This document shows positions 16,288 to 28,239 of a DNA stretch of 32,983 nucleotides, piece by piece. The notes below the pieces were generated by a model that had not been told where the DNA came from, made no database searches, and worked only from the letters and a program-made list of their open reading frames with translations. Within the stretch, counting starts at the first letter, position 1, and every line of letters starts with the position of its first letter. Source of the DNA: Gammaproteobacteria bacterium (GTDB lineage Bacteria > Pseudomonadota > Gammaproteobacteria > Steroidobacterales > JABDKV01); NCBI GenBank assembly GCA_013002045.1, contig JABDKV010000064.1:1-32983 (forward strand). The letters run 5' to 3'. A program made the translations under genes and the position numbers.

Positions 16288-16983
16288 ATGAGTGAATCAC
16301 TCGTTGAGATCAATGCAGTAAGCAAGATCTATAAGCGTGGTGCCGAGCGGCTGACCGTACTCGACAAGCTGTCGCTGTCGGTGCCCAGAGGGGACTTCGT
16401 CGCATTGATGGGCCCGTCGGGTTCAGGCAAGACAACCTTGCTAAACCTTATCGGGGGTATAGACCGTCCCGACGGTGGCAGCATCGTCGTCAGCGATCGG
16501 CGTATCGACAAGCTGAGCGACCGGGCGCTGGCTCACTGGCGCTCGCGGCATGTTGGATTCGTTTTCCAGATGTTTAACCTGTTGCCGGTGCTGACAGCGG
16601 AACGCAACGTGGAGTTGCCGCTGTTGCTCACCGGAATGAATGGACGACAACGCCGCGAACGCGCCCGCACAGCGTTGTCCCTGGTTGGTTTACAAGACCG
16701 CTTTACGCACAAGCCAGCGCAATTGTCCGGCGGACAGGAGCAACGTGTCGGTATTGCGCGTGCCATTGTTACTGATCCGGAGATTTTGCTGTGTGACGAG
16801 CCGACCGGCGATCTCGACCGGCAATCTGGTGACGAGGTGCTCGACTTGCTCGTTGCACTAAACGAGAGCCAGGGCAAGACCATCATCATGGTCACCCATG
16901 ACCCGGTTGCAGCCGAACGCGCAAAGCGCATCGTGCACCTCGATAAAGGCAGGCTCAGTTCCGTTAGTGAGGCTGCAGCTTGA
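16288..16983 (+). CDS. ABC transporter ATP-binding protein (MacB/LolD type)
   Basis: A 231-residue ATPase. Walker A is G-P-S-G-S-G-K-T (42-49), the Q-loop is F-V-F-Q (Q94), the signature is L-S-G-G-Q (146-150), Walker B is I-L-L-C-D-E (166-171), and the switch His is in V-T-H-D (H204). The fold and the paired FtsX-type permeases place it with MacB/LolD/FtsE transporters, which move lipoproteins, peptides or lipophilic compounds by mechanotransmission. A GTGGGGGA stretch before the ATG serves as ribosome-binding site. It ends within the TTG start of the first permease. Confidence 0.95.
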   Translation: MSESLVEINAVSKIYKRGAERLTVLDKLSLSVPRGDFVALMGPSGSGKTTLLNLIGGIDRPDGGSIVVSDRRIDKLSDRALAHWRSRHVGFVFQMFNLLPVLTAERNVELPLLLTGMNGRQRRERARTALSLVGLQDRFTHKPAQLSGGQEQRVGIARAIVTDPEILLCDEPTGDLDRQSGDEVLDLLVALNESQGKTIIMVTHDPVAAERAKRIVHLDKGRLSSVSEAAA

Positions 16984-18245
16984 GCGTCGTTTACGCGCTG
17001 CTGGGATTACTGGCAGTCATTGCGCTGATCACGCTGCTGATCGGAATACCGGTTTTCGTAATCTGGCTGATCCTGAAAAGCTTTGGCGCTCGCGGTGAGG
17101 TCATCAACGCCAGCCTGTTTCGCAAAAAGACCCGCACCTTCCTGACGGTGGGGTCGATCATGCTGGCATTCCTGATGTTCGGTTTGTTGTCTGCATTGGG
17201 CAAAGCATTCACAGCAGGAGTCGATCTGGCTGGACAGGATCGCCTGCTGACCCGTCACAAGGTCACCTGGATCCAGTTGCTGCCGGTGTCCTACCTAAAC
17301 CGTATTGCTACCGTGGATGGTGTCGCCGATGTTACTCACCAAACCTGGTTTGGTGGCTACTACAAGGAACCGCGGAACTTCGTTGCAGTCATTCCGAGCG
17401 ACATTGAGAGCACGTTCAGAATCTATCCTGAACTGGAGATACCGCCCGAGCAATACGAGGCATTGATCGCTGACCGCACGGGCTTCGCCGCGGGTTATGC
17501 GGTCGCCGAAAAGTATGGCTGGCAGGTTGGCGATCGGGTTCCGATTCGCTCCGAGATTTATCGTCGTGCCGATGGCGGCGACACCTGGGAAATGACCCTG
17601 CAGGCGATTTATCGGCCCCGGGATGATCTTGGTGACCCTACATCGGTGTTCTTCCATAACGATTTCTTTAATGAGACCTTGCCGGAGGGCGCGCAGGACC
17701 AGGTGGGCTGGTATATCGTCAAGGTCGAAGATCCGGACAATGCGGCCGCGGTTGCGGAGGCGATCGACGAGCTGTTTGCCAACTCACCCGTTGAAACCAA
17801 GACAGAAACCGAGAAGGCATTCGCCGCCGGCTTCGCTAACCAGGTTGGCAATGTGGGCAAGATCGTGACGGCTGTAATTGCGGCCGTGTTTTTCACCATG
17901 CTACTGGTGACGGCGAATACGATGGGGCAATCGGTACGTGAACGAACCAACGAACTTGCTGTGTTAAAGACCCTGGGATTCACCAACACCGGTGTTACCT
18001 GGTTTGTGCTCGCCGAGGCATTACTGATTGCCGTCGTCGGTGGACTTGCGGGGATCGGGCTTGCCTACCTGTCTATCATCGTGCTCGGCGACCAGTTGCG
18101 CCAGTACCTGCCCGTGTTTTTCCTGCCCGGTCGCGATGTGCTGATCGGGATTGCGCTGATGTTTGGTTTTGGGCTGGTTGCCAGTGCACTTCCGGCAACA
18201 CAGGCATTGCGACTGCAGGTCGCCGATGCACTGAGGCGCGCCTGA
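16980..18245 (+). CDS. FtsX-like ABC permease, first subunit
   Basis: A 421-residue permease. An extra N-terminal hydrophobic helix (about 3-32) precedes the usual L-F-R-K-K-T-R-T-F-L-T-V-G-S-I start and its first transmembrane helix. A periplasmic domain of about 200 residues follows, and then three C-terminal helices with the FtsX motif R-E-R-T-N-E-L-A-V-L-K-T-L-G. This is the MacB_PCD-FtsX layout. The start is a TTG overlapping the ATPase stop (TTGA). No ATG or GTG lies early enough, so the TTG is probable, and the extra helix is within the open frame. It would pair with the next gene as a heterodimer. Confidence 0.9.
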   Translation: MSVVYALLGLLAVIALITLLIGIPVFVIWLILKSFGARGEVINASLFRKKTRTFLTVGSIMLAFLMFGLLSALGKAFTAGVDLAGQDRLLTRHKVTWIQLLPVSYLNRIATVDGVADVTHQTWFGGYYKEPRNFVAVIPSDIESTFRIYPELEIPPEQYEALIADRTGFAAGYAVAEKYGWQVGDRVPIRSEIYRRADGGDTWEMTLQAIYRPRDDLGDPTSVFFHNDFFNETLPEGAQDQVGWYIVKVEDPDNAAAVAEAIDELFANSPVETKTETEKAFAAGFANQVGNVGKIVTAVIAAVFFTMLLVTANTMGQSVRERTNELAVLKTLGFTNTGVTWFVLAEALLIAVVGGLAGIGLAYLSIIVLGDQLRQYLPVFFLPGRDVLIGIALMFGFGLVASALPATQALRLQVADALRRA

Positions 18246-18246
18246 G

Positions 18247-19443
18247 ATGCGATTTCTGAACTGGCTGGGCCAGATAGCTTCGGTTACCGGGATGAACCTG
18301 CGCAACGTGCCGGCGCGTCCCGGTTCGACCATCGTGGCGCTACTGGGGATTGCCGGTGTCGTCGCGGTGCTGGTCGCTGTGTTATCGATCTCGGCAGGCT
18401 TCAAGTCGACCATGGCCACGACCGGGGCCGAGGATGCGGCCATCGTTATTCGTGCTGGTTCGACATCGGAGTTATCCAGCGGGTTGTCCGCCGACTCGGT
18501 CAATATAATCGCGCAGGCACCGGGCGTGGCCGCCGGCGACAATGGACCGCTGTCATCGGCTGAATTATTCGTAATCGTCGATGCACCGAAACGCGGCTCC
18601 GGCACCGACGCCAATGTGCCCTTCAGGGGTGTCAGCCGGGGTGGGTTTGAAGTCCGCGATCACTTCAGGCTGACCGATGGCCGGCTGTTCGAGCCGGGAT
18701 TACGCGAAGTCATTGTCGGACAGGGCGCAGCACGGGAGTTTGCCAATCTCGAGGTTGGGTCGACCGTCAGCTGGGGACGCAACGAGTGGACCGTCGTCGG
18801 TCACTTCGAAGATGGCGGCAGCCTGGCCGAATCGGAAATCTGGACCGATGTACGGGTGCTGCAGGATGCCTACAACCGGGGCAACAGTTTTCAGTCAGTG
18901 CGCGTGAAGCTCGAGTCTCCCGAGGCACTGCAGGTTTTTGCCGATGCACTGACATCTGATGCACGACTGGAAGTGACGGTTGAGCGGGAAAGTGAATTCT
19001 ATGCAGACCAGGCAGGAGTGCTGGCGTCTGTCATCGAGAGCATTGGCTGGGTGGTAACCGGCATGATGGGATTGGGGGCGGTTTTCGCTGCGATCCTGAC
19101 CATGTATGCGTCAGTGTCGTCGCGGACTGTAGAGATCGCCACATTGCGGGCGCTGGGATTCGGTCGCTTCCCGATCGTTGTATCCGTGCTGGCCGAAGCG
19201 CTGGTCCTCGGTGTACTCGGTGGCGCTGTCGGCGGAATCGTGGCCTATATCGGGTTTAACGGTTACCAGGCGAGCACGCTGAACTGGGCTAGCTTCAGCC
19301 AGGTTACATTTGCATTCCTGGTGACCCCGGCACTGCTGGTTACTGGTGTGATTTATGCGTTGATCATGGGCCTGGTCGGCGGTCTGATTCCTTCGTGGCG
19401 GGCGGCTCGGCAACCGATTACGACAGCTTTGCGAGAACTCTGA
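18247..19443 (+). CDS. FtsX-like ABC permease, second subunit
   Basis: A 398-residue permease. N-terminal M-N-L-R-N-V-P-A-R-P-G leads into a transmembrane helix (about 28-50). A periplasmic MacB_PCD-type domain (about 55-260) follows, then three C-terminal helices with S-S-R-T-V-E-I-A-T-L-R-A-L-G-F, the FtsX coupling-helix motif. The ATG lies one base after the stop of the first permease. The last helix ends in I-P-S-W-R-A-A-R-Q-P-I-T-T-A-L-R, a typical FtsX C-terminus. The transported substrate is unknown. Confidence 0.92.
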   Translation: MRFLNWLGQIASVTGMNLRNVPARPGSTIVALLGIAGVVAVLVAVLSISAGFKSTMATTGAEDAAIVIRAGSTSELSSGLSADSVNIIAQAPGVAAGDNGPLSSAELFVIVDAPKRGSGTDANVPFRGVSRGGFEVRDHFRLTDGRLFEPGLREVIVGQGAAREFANLEVGSTVSWGRNEWTVVGHFEDGGSLAESEIWTDVRVLQDAYNRGNSFQSVRVKLESPEALQVFADALTSDARLEVTVERESEFYADQAGVLASVIESIGWVVTGMMGLGAVFAAILTMYASVSSRTVEIATLRALGFGRFPIVVSVLAEALVLGVLGGAVGGIVAYIGFNGYQASTLNWASFSQVTFAFLVTPALLVTGVIYALIMGLVGGLIPSWRAARQPITTALREL

Positions 19444-22190
<2,747 letters not shown>

Positions 22191-22207
22191 TTGGCAGGCA
22201 ATCACCC

Positions 22208-22241
22208 GTAGCAAGCGGCGGGAGCGGCTTCAGCCGCGATT
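22208..22241. repeat. REP-like extragenic palindrome
   Basis: The core is a perfect stem GCGGCT (22224-22229), loop TC, AGCCGC (22232-22237), set in GGGAGCGGCTTCAGCCGCGA. This closely resembles the REP family of Pseudomonas and Xanthomonas-type genomes. A GTAG tetranucleotide lies at 22208-22211, as in RAYT-associated REPs, though further from the stem than usual. It sits in the 74-bp convergent gap between the YgjP-like and SDR genes, the typical location. It may also stabilise both mRNA 3' ends. Confidence 0.7.
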
Positions 22242-22264
22242 GGATTTGCTCAGCTGGCCTGCCT

Positions 22265-23080
22265 TTAGTCGAGAAACAGATCCGGAGCCAACTGTGTTCC
22301 GGGACTGACGGCATAGCGATCGAAGTCGGTGACTCCGGCAGCACGCAATACGTTCTCGTCGATCAGGAAGTGCCCGCTGTAGTTCGGGTCAGTGCGTGTC
22401 AATACGTAATGCGCAGCATCGGCCATGATGTCCGGCTTGCGACAGGTGTCAGGATCGATGCCGGGAATCATTTTTAGTGCAGCTGTGGCGATCACGGTTC
22501 GTGGCCACAGCGCATTCACCCTGACCTTGCCCTCGAATTCTGCGGCCATCCCGAGCACACACATGCTCATACCGTACTTGGCCATCGTGTAAGCCACATG
22601 ATCGCGAAACCAGCGCGGATCGAGGTTCAACGGAGGTGCCAGGTTGAGGATATGCGCGTGCTCTGACTGCAGCAGGTGCGGCAGGCATGCCTGCGAGGTA
22701 ATGAATGTCCCGCGCACATTGACAGAGAACATCAGGTCAAAACGCCGTGCCGGTGTATCGAGTGTTCCGGTCAGGTTAATGGCGCTGGCATTATTGACAA
22801 GGATGTCGATACCACCAAAGCGCTCGACAGCGGCACTGACCGCGTCGGTAACGGATTGCTCGTCCCGTACATCCATACGCAAAGCCAGTGCCTGGCCACC
22901 CGCAGCGATAATTTCATCGGCGGCGCTGTGAATCGTGCCGGGTAGCTTTTGATGTGGTTTGTCCGTCTTTGACGCGACGACAATGTTGGCGCCATCACGG
23001 GCCGCACGCAGAGCGATGGCTTTGCCGATACCACGACTGGCGCCGGTTATGAACAGGGTCCTGTTGTTCAGGGTGGTCAT
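22265..23080 (-). CDS. HSDL2-like short-chain dehydrogenase/reductase
   Basis: A 271-residue SDR. The NAD(P) motif is T-G-A-S-R-G-I-G (12-19), N-N-A-S-A follows near 96, and the catalytic pair is Y164 and K168 in Y-T-M-A-K-Y-G. The surrounding P-P-L-N-L-D-P-x-W-F and N-A-L-W-P-R-T-V-I-A-T-A-A-L are characteristic of the HSDL2 branch, linked to lipid metabolism with unproven substrate. At the position where HSDL2 relatives read L-N-x-S-P-P this protein has L-N-L-A-P-P (A148), so the tetrad serine seems replaced. GGAG lies 7 bases before the ATG, inside the sirtuin stop region. It is the last gene of the nudJ-mnmA-acnA-sirtuin unit. Confidence 0.9.
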   Translation of the reverse strand: MTTLNNRTLFITGASRGIGKAIALRAARDGANIVVASKTDKPHQKLPGTIHSAADEIIAAGGQALALRMDVRDEQSVTDAVSAAVERFGGIDILVNNASAINLTGTLDTPARRFDLMFSVNVRGTFITSQACLPHLLQSEHAHILNLAPPLNLDPRWFRDHVAYTMAKYGMSMCVLGMAAEFEGKVRVNALWPRTVIATAALKMIPGIDPDTCRKPDIMADAAHYVLTRTDPNYSGHFLIDENVLRAAGVTDFDRYAVSPGTQLAPDLFLD

Positions 23081-23084
23081 ATTT

Positions 23085-23792
23085 TCACTCCACTATTAAT
23101 TGTTCGACCAGGGTCGGCAATGCCACGGCGCAGCGCGCGCGGACGACAATATCAGCGGCGTCGCTGATGGCCGTGGCCTCGGGATTGATTTCAACTGTCA
23201 ATGCGTCTTGTTCACCCGCCTGGGCGAGCAGTCCGGCCGCAGGGTAGACCTCAGCGGCGGTTCCGGCTGCAATGAACACATCGCACTGAGTCGTAGCCTG
23301 CAGCGCCTGGTCCAGTGCCGCCGCAGGAATAGACTCACCGAACCATACGACACCCGGTCGTACCGCGGACCCGCAACGACGGCACTGCGGTGGCTCCCCG
23401 TCTTCAAGTTCTGATGATTGCAGGACGACGCTTTCGGCGAAGCACTGATTGACAAAGATGTTGCCATGAAATTCGACCACATCAGTGCTGCCAGCGCGCT
23501 GATGCAGGCCATCGACATTCTGCGTAATGACCGTCAATTGCCCGACATGTCGTTGCAGTCTTGCCAATGCGTAGTGACCAGCATTGGGCTCGACTTTGCT
23601 GATTAGCTCGCGGCGCCAGGCATACCATTGCCAGACGCGTTCGGGATTCGCCACGAACGCTTCTGGCGTGGCCAGCTCTTGCGGTCTGAACTGAGCCCAT
23701 AAGCCGGTCTGCGCGTCGCGAAACGTGGGCACACCACTGTCGGCTGATGCGCCAGCACCGGTCAGCACGACCACCCGCTCAGCCTCGCGCAA
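23085..23792 (-). CDS. Sir2-family NAD-dependent protein deacylase
   Basis: A sirtuin of at least 235 residues. G-A-G-A-S-A-D-S-G-V-P-T-F-R-D, T-Q-N-V-D-G-L-H and catalytic His in F-H-G-N (H109) are present. A Y-x-x-R motif (Y57, R60) matches the SIRT5/CobB site for succinyl- and malonyl-lysine, so desuccinylase activity is plausible. The zinc module is incomplete: C137-x2-C140 is present, but the first pair has only C117. The only ordinary start is the TTG at 23792, which leaves just seven residues before the first beta strand. The frame stays open upstream through a segment encoding I-P-A-S-L-V-A-R-L into the acnA end, so a non-standard start (ATT at 23831 or CTG at 23834) is possible. NAD-linked deacylation of metabolic enzymes fits the neighbourhood. 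Confidence 0.88.
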   Translation of the reverse strand: MREAERVVVLTGAGASADSGVPTFRDAQTGLWAQFRPQELATPEAFVANPERVWQWYAWRRELISKVEPNAGHYALARLQRHVGQLTVITQNVDGLHQRAGSTDVVEFHGNIFVNQCFAESVVLQSSELEDGEPPQCRRCGSAVRPGVVWFGESIPAAALDQALQATTQCDVFIAAGTAAEVYPAAGLLAQAGEQDALTVEINPEATAISDAADIVVRARCAVALPTLVEQLIVE

Positions 23793-23830
23793 TCGGGCAA
23801 CGAGGCTGGCGGGAATTGCATCGGGTGCAA

Positions 23831-26578
23831 TCAGGCGGCGTTGGCCATCTGGCGCAGCACGTAGTGCAGGATGCCGCCGTGACGGTAGTAGTCACGTTCC
23901 TTGGGCGTATCGATTCTTACACGCGCCTCGAACTGCTTGGCACCACCGCCGTTATCGGGCGTGGCCGTCACGGTGACGGTGGAGGCCTCAGCGTTGTTCA
24001 GGCCGGTAATCGTGTAGTGCTCTTTACCGGTGAGTCCAAGAGAGCGCGCTGACTCGCCTTCCTTGAATTGCAGTGGCAGTACGCCCATGCCGATCAGGTT
24101 AGAGCGATGGATACGCTCGAAACTGGCGGCGATTACGGCTCGTATACCCAGTAGCAAAGTACCCTTGGCGGCCCAGTCGCGAGAAGAGCCGGTGCCATAC
24201 TCGGTACCGGCGATGACGATCAGCGGCGTGTTGTTCTCTGCATACCGCATCGCTGCGTCGTAAATGGAAGTGACCTCGCCGCTGGGTATATGGGTCGTCC
24301 AGCCGCCCTCGGTACCTGGCGCCAGCTGATTGCGCAGGCGGATGTTGGCGAAAGTGCCGCGCATCATTACTTCGTGATTGCCGCGCCGTGACCCATACGA
24401 GTTGAAATCGCGTGGATTGACGCCCTGGCTGCGCAGGTAATCCGCAGCCGGACTGTCAATAGCGATACTACCGGCCGGTGAGATGTGATCAGTCGTTACT
24501 GTATCGCCCAGCAAGGCAATGCAGCGCGCGTTCTGGATATCTTCCACCGGTGCTGTGTCTTTGGTCATGCCGACGAAGTAAGGCGGGTTGCGCACGTAAG
24601 TCGAATCGTCCTGCCAGTCGAAGCTCTCGCCTTCGGGTACTTCGAGATTGTTCCAGTTTTCGTCACCGGCAAAAACACTGTCGTAGCTCGAGCGGAACAT
24701 GCCGGAATCGATATTGTTCAGGACCGTGTCCTGGATTTCCTGGCGGGTGGGCCAGATATCACGCAGGTAAACGGGATTGCCGTCTTTATCTCGACCGAGT
24801 TCGTCTTGATAGACATCAACCTCCATAGAGCCAGCCAGCGCATAAGCGACGACCAGCGGCGGCGAGGCGAGGAAGTTCATGCGGACATGCGGGTGGATGC
24901 GACCTTCGAAATTTCGATTGCCCGACAGCACCGAGCAACCGACGATGTCGTGATCGACCACCGCCCTGGAAATCTCTTCGCGCAACGGTCCTGAGTTGCC
25001 AATACAGGTGGTGCAGCCGTAGCCGACTACGTGGAATCCGAGTTCCTGCATGTCGTCGAGCAACCCGGCCTTCTCCAGGTAACTGGTCACGACTTTTGAA
25101 CCGGGCGCCAGGCTGGTCTTGACCCACGGGCGGGTGACCATGCCCCTGGCGCGGGCGTTACGCGCCAGTAATCCGGCCGCCAGCATGACTTCGGGATTTG
25201 AAGTATTGGTGCAGCTGGTGATAGCTGCAATCAGGACTGCGCCATCAGAAATTGTGAAGGTCTGGTCATCGACCTTGATCTGCGCCGCACCATGGATCAT
25301 CGATTCAGGCGCACCAACAGCCGTGTCGCCACCTTCGGATTCGAAACGACTCTCGTTGTCGCTCTTGGCCTCACGTGCCTCGTGGATTGGTTCGAGCAGG
25401 GCGGCAAACTTGCGACTGGCCGAGCGCAGGGCGATTCGATCCTGTGGTCGCTTGGGACCGGCAATACTCGGTTCGACCGTCCCGAGATCGAGTTCGAGCG
25501 TCTTGGTAAATTCAGCGTCGGGATCGCTGTCGGCGCGCCACAAGGTCTGTTCCTTGGCGTAAGCCTCGACCAGCCTGATGCGTTCCTCGCTGCGACCGGA
25601 GAGGCGCAGGTAGCGCAATGTTTCTTCGTCAACCGGGAAAATGGCACAGGTACTGCCAAACTCCGGTGACATGTTGCCCAGCGTCGCGCGATCTGCCAAT
25701 GGCAGCGCTGCAACACCGGGTCCGAAGAACTCGACAAATTTGCCGACCACACCGGTCTGGCGCAGCAGTTCGGTGACGGTCAGGACGAGATCGGTTGCTG
25801 TCGCGCCTTCGGGCAACGAACCGGTCAGGCGTACCCCGATAACCTGGGGTATCAGCATCGTTATGGCCTGTCCGAGCATCGCGGCCTCGGCCTCGATGCC
25901 ACCGACACCCCAGCCTAAAACGCCAAGACCATTGATCATAGTCGTGTGCGAGTCGGTGCCAACCAGTGTGTCCGGGTAAGCCACGCGTTTGCCGTCGCGC
26001 TCGCCGTCGAAGACGACGCGGGCAAGATATTCCAGGTTTACCTGGTGCACGATACCGGTATTCGGCGGCACCACGGCAAAGTCGCGGAATGCGGTCTGGC
26101 CCCAGCGCAGGAACTGGTAGCGCTCACGGTTGCGTTCGAACTCAATGCGGTTGTTGACCGCCAGGGCATCCGGTCGACCGTAGGCGTCAACCTGGACAGA
26201 GTGATCGATGACCAGTTCCGCCGGTGACAACGGGTTGATCGCGCTGGCCTTACCGCCGAGGGCGACAATCGCATCCCGCATCGCGGCCAGGTCGACTATG
26301 GCCGGTACACCGGTGAAGTCCTGCATGATGACACGGGCGGGGGTGAACGCGATCTCATCGCTGGGTACCGCAGCCGCCTGCCAGTTGGCGAGCGCCGAGA
26401 TATCGTCGGACGTCACATTGACGCCATCCTCGAATCGCAGCAGGTTTTCCAGCAGGATCTTGAGGGAATAGGGCAGTCGATCAAGATTGATTCCGTCGAT
26501 GCTGTCCAGCCTGTAAATCTCGTAGGAATCGTCGCCGACTTTCAGATCGGCACGGGCGCGATCACGCAGTTCCGTCAT
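23831..26578 (-). CDS. acnA: aconitate hydratase A
   Basis: A 915-residue monomeric aconitase of the AcnA/IRP1 type, which isomerises citrate to isocitrate via cis-aconitate in the TCA cycle. The 4Fe-4S cysteines are C456 (in I-T-S-C-T-N-T-S) and C522 and C525 (in [10 protein letters not shown]). Also conserved are [15 protein letters not shown] and the swivel-domain motif [16 protein letters not shown]. An open frame continues upstream to 26659, but the ATG at 26578 is right: GGAG lies a few bases upstream and M-T-E-L-R-D begins the usual N-terminus. It follows mnmA by 40 bp. Confidence 0.96.
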   Translation of the reverse strand: MTELRDRARADLKVGDDSYEIYRLDSIDGINLDRLPYSLKILLENLLRFEDGVNVTSDDISALANWQAAAVPSDEIAFTPARVIMQDFTGVPAIVDLAAMRDAIVALGGKASAINPLSPAELVIDHSVQVDAYGRPDALAVNNRIEFERNRERYQFLRWGQTAFRDFAVVPPNTGIVHQVNLEYLARVVFDGERDGKRVAYPDTLVGTDSHTTMINGLGVLGWGVGGIEAEAAMLGQAITMLIPQVIGVRLTGSLPEGATATDLVLTVTELLRQTGVVGKFVEFFGPGVAALPLADRATLGNMSPEFGSTCAIFPVDEETLRYLRLSGRSEERIRLVEAYAKEQTLWRADSDPDAEFTKTLELDLGTVEPSIAGPKRPQDRIALRSASRKFAALLEPIHEAREAKSDNESRFESEGGDTAVGAPESMIHGAAQIKVDDQTFTISDGAVLIAAITSCTNTSNPEVMLAAGLLARNARARGMVTRPWVKTSLAPGSKVVTSYLEKAGLLDDMQELGFHVVGYGCTTCIGNSGPLREEISRAVVDHDIVGCSVLSGNRNFEGRIHPHVRMNFLASPPLVVAYALAGSMEVDVYQDELGRDKDGNPVYLRDIWPTRQEIQDTVLNNIDSGMFRSSYDSVFAGDENWNNLEVPEGESFDWQDDSTYVRNPPYFVGMTKDTAPVEDIQNARCIALLGDTVTTDHISPAGSIAIDSPAADYLRSQGVNPRDFNSYGSRRGNHEVMMRGTFANIRLRNQLAPGTEGGWTTHIPSGEVTSIYDAAMRYAENNTPLIVIAGTEYGTGSSRDWAAKGTLLLGIRAVIAASFERIHRSNLIGMGVLPLQFKEGESARSLGLTGKEHYTITGLNNAEASTVTVTATPDNGGGAKQFEARVRIDTPKERDYYRHGGILHYVLRQMANAA

Positions 26579-26618
26579 TTTGTTCTCCGTGGAGGATGGG
26601 TCTTTTCCGGGGGCGAGA

Positions 26619-27737
26619 TTATACAGCAGCACCGCAACCGGCGGTGCCCTGCGCGGCAATAATGCCGCCCCCGAGGCAATGATCGCCGCTATAAATCACG
26701 GCGTACTGCCCAGGGGTCACGGCCCACTGGGGCTGGTCGAACTCGATTCGGCAGCTACCGTCGGCGCCGGGACTGACCTGTGCCGGCGCAGCCTGTTGCC
26801 GGTAACGCGTCGCGACATGGACCGCCTGCAGCGCACCAGGACGCTCGTTGATCCAGTGCATATCGATCGCTGTGAGCCAGTCTGACATCAGCAGTGGGTG
26901 ATCGCGTTGTTGCGCAACCACCAGCGCATTGTCCTTTTTGCGTTTGGCGACGACGTACCAGGGAGCATCGGCGGCGCCGGCAACCCCGCCGATACCGAGT
27001 CCCTGGCGTTGGCCCAGCGTATAGAAGGGCAGTCCGATGTGGCTGCCGACTGCCTGGCCGGTTGTCGTCACTATTTGACCGGGTGTCACATCGACGTAAT
27101 TGGCCAGGAATTCGCGGAACGGTCGCTCACCGATAAAGCAAATCCCGGTGCTGTCGCGTTTACGAAAGTTGTGCAGGCCAAATTCGAGGGCTTTATCGCG
27201 AACCTGGGTCTTGGTCAGCTCGCCTAGGGGAAACAGGCTGCGCGCCAGCGCCGGTTCGCTTACTGCGTGCAGGAAGTAGCTTTGGTCTTTGTTGGTATCG
27301 ATACCGCGATACAGTTGCGCGCTACCGGTATCGCGAACGATGCGGGCATAGTGCCCGGTGGCGATGTAGTCGGCACCAAGGCGTTGGGCGTAATCATGAA
27401 ATGCGCCAAACTTGATCTCGCGGTTACACAGCACGTCGGGATTGGGTGTCAGTCCGCGTTTGATATCACGCAGGAACAGATCGAAAACCTGCTGCCGGTA
27501 CTGATCCGCGAAATCGGCGCGATGCAACGGGATACCGAGGCGCTCACAAACCTGGGCGGCATCGCGAAAATCGTCGGCCGCCGTGCAATAGGCAGAGTCG
27601 TCCTGTTCGTCCCAGTTGAACATGAACAGTCCCTGCACCTCGTATTGCTGTTGCTGGGTCAGCAAAGCAGCCGTTACAGAAGAGTCGACACCACCCGACA
27701 TGCCAACAATGACGCGTGGTTTCACACTTGCGGTCAT
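26619..27737 (-). CDS. mnmA: tRNA-specific 2-thiouridylase MnmA
   Basis: A 372-residue enzyme that thiolates U34 of tRNA-Lys, tRNA-Glu and tRNA-Gln, using ATP and sulfur relayed from IscS. The PP-loop is G-M-S-G-G-V-D-S-S (12-20). Catalytic cysteines are C104 (L-C-N-R-E-I-K-F) and C200 (T-G-I-C-F-I-G). D-Q-S-Y-F-L and Y-T-L-G-Q-R-Q-G-L are conserved. It overlaps the nudJ stop as ATGA (27734-27737). The nudJ-mnmA order is the same as in E. coli, but the hflD-purB genes that follow there are replaced by acnA. Confidence 0.97.
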   Translation of the reverse strand: MTASVKPRVIVGMSGGVDSSVTAALLTQQQQYEVQGLFMFNWDEQDDSAYCTAADDFRDAAQVCERLGIPLHRADFADQYRQQVFDLFLRDIKRGLTPNPDVLCNREIKFGAFHDYAQRLGADYIATGHYARIVRDTGSAQLYRGIDTNKDQSYFLHAVSEPALARSLFPLGELTKTQVRDKALEFGLHNFRKRDSTGICFIGERPFREFLANYVDVTPGQIVTTTGQAVGSHIGLPFYTLGQRQGLGIGGVAGAADAPWYVVAKRKKDNALVVAQQRDHPLLMSDWLTAIDMHWINERPGALQAVHVATRYRQQAAPAQVSPGADGSCRIEFDQPQWAVTPGQYAVIYSGDHCLGGGIIAAQGTAGCGAAV

Positions 27738-28213
27738 TGCTGGCCGCCCTTCACGGTGTCTGGCACAATGCGCTGGATCATGTCGAGCGGGAACCGGCGC
27801 CCGTCTTCATAATCTTCGATACATCGCAGCACCATAGGGCTGCGCAGTGGTAAATCGTGCTCACGCAATTCCGGCAGCGTGAGCCAGTGTGTAGTAATTA
27901 TGCCTTCATCGAGTTCCGTGGTGTCGTCGTGGTCGACGGCGGTTGCGGCAAATGCGAAGCGCACGACCGTGACGTTGCGATGCTCACGCCACCATTGGTA
28001 CACCCCGATGCACGCGGTGGGCTCGATGGTCCAGCCGGTCTCCTCGTGTGTCTCGCGACAGACGGCGGCAGTAAGCGACTCAGCGAATTCGAGGTGGCCG
28101 GCTGGCTGGTTCAGCGCCCGACCACGTGAAGTGTGTTCTTCGACGATCAGAAATCGCCCGTCGCGCTCGACGATGGCGGCGACTGTGACGGCCGGCTTCC
28201 ATTGGGTATGCAT
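27734..28213 (-). CDS. nudJ: NudJ-like Nudix phosphatase
   Basis: A 159-residue Nudix hydrolase. The Nudix box G-x5-E-x7-R-E-x2-E-E-x-G runs from G39 to W61. The rest matches E. coli NudJ (YmfB): W-K-P-A-V-T-V-A-A-I-V near the start, a central x-Q-W-W segment, and the end L-R-S-P-M-V-L-R-C-I-E-D-Y. NudJ hydrolyses HMP-pyrophosphate and nucleoside di- and triphosphates. The ATG at 28213 was chosen because M-H-T-Q-W-K-P fits the family start; the frame is open to 28234. It is the first gene of its unit. A CRP-like palindrome lies 27 bases upstream, in the divergent region. Confidence 0.9.
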   Translation of the reverse strand: MHTQWKPAVTVAAIVERDGRFLIVEEHTSRGRALNQPAGHLEFAESLTAAVCRETHEETGWTIEPTACIGVYQWWREHRNVTVVRFAFAATAVDHDDTTELDEGIITTHWLTLPELREHDLPLRSPMVLRCIEDYEDGRRFPLDMIQRIVPDTVKGGQQ

Positions 28214-28239
28214 GATGCGGCGGCAGTTTAACAAAAGAT

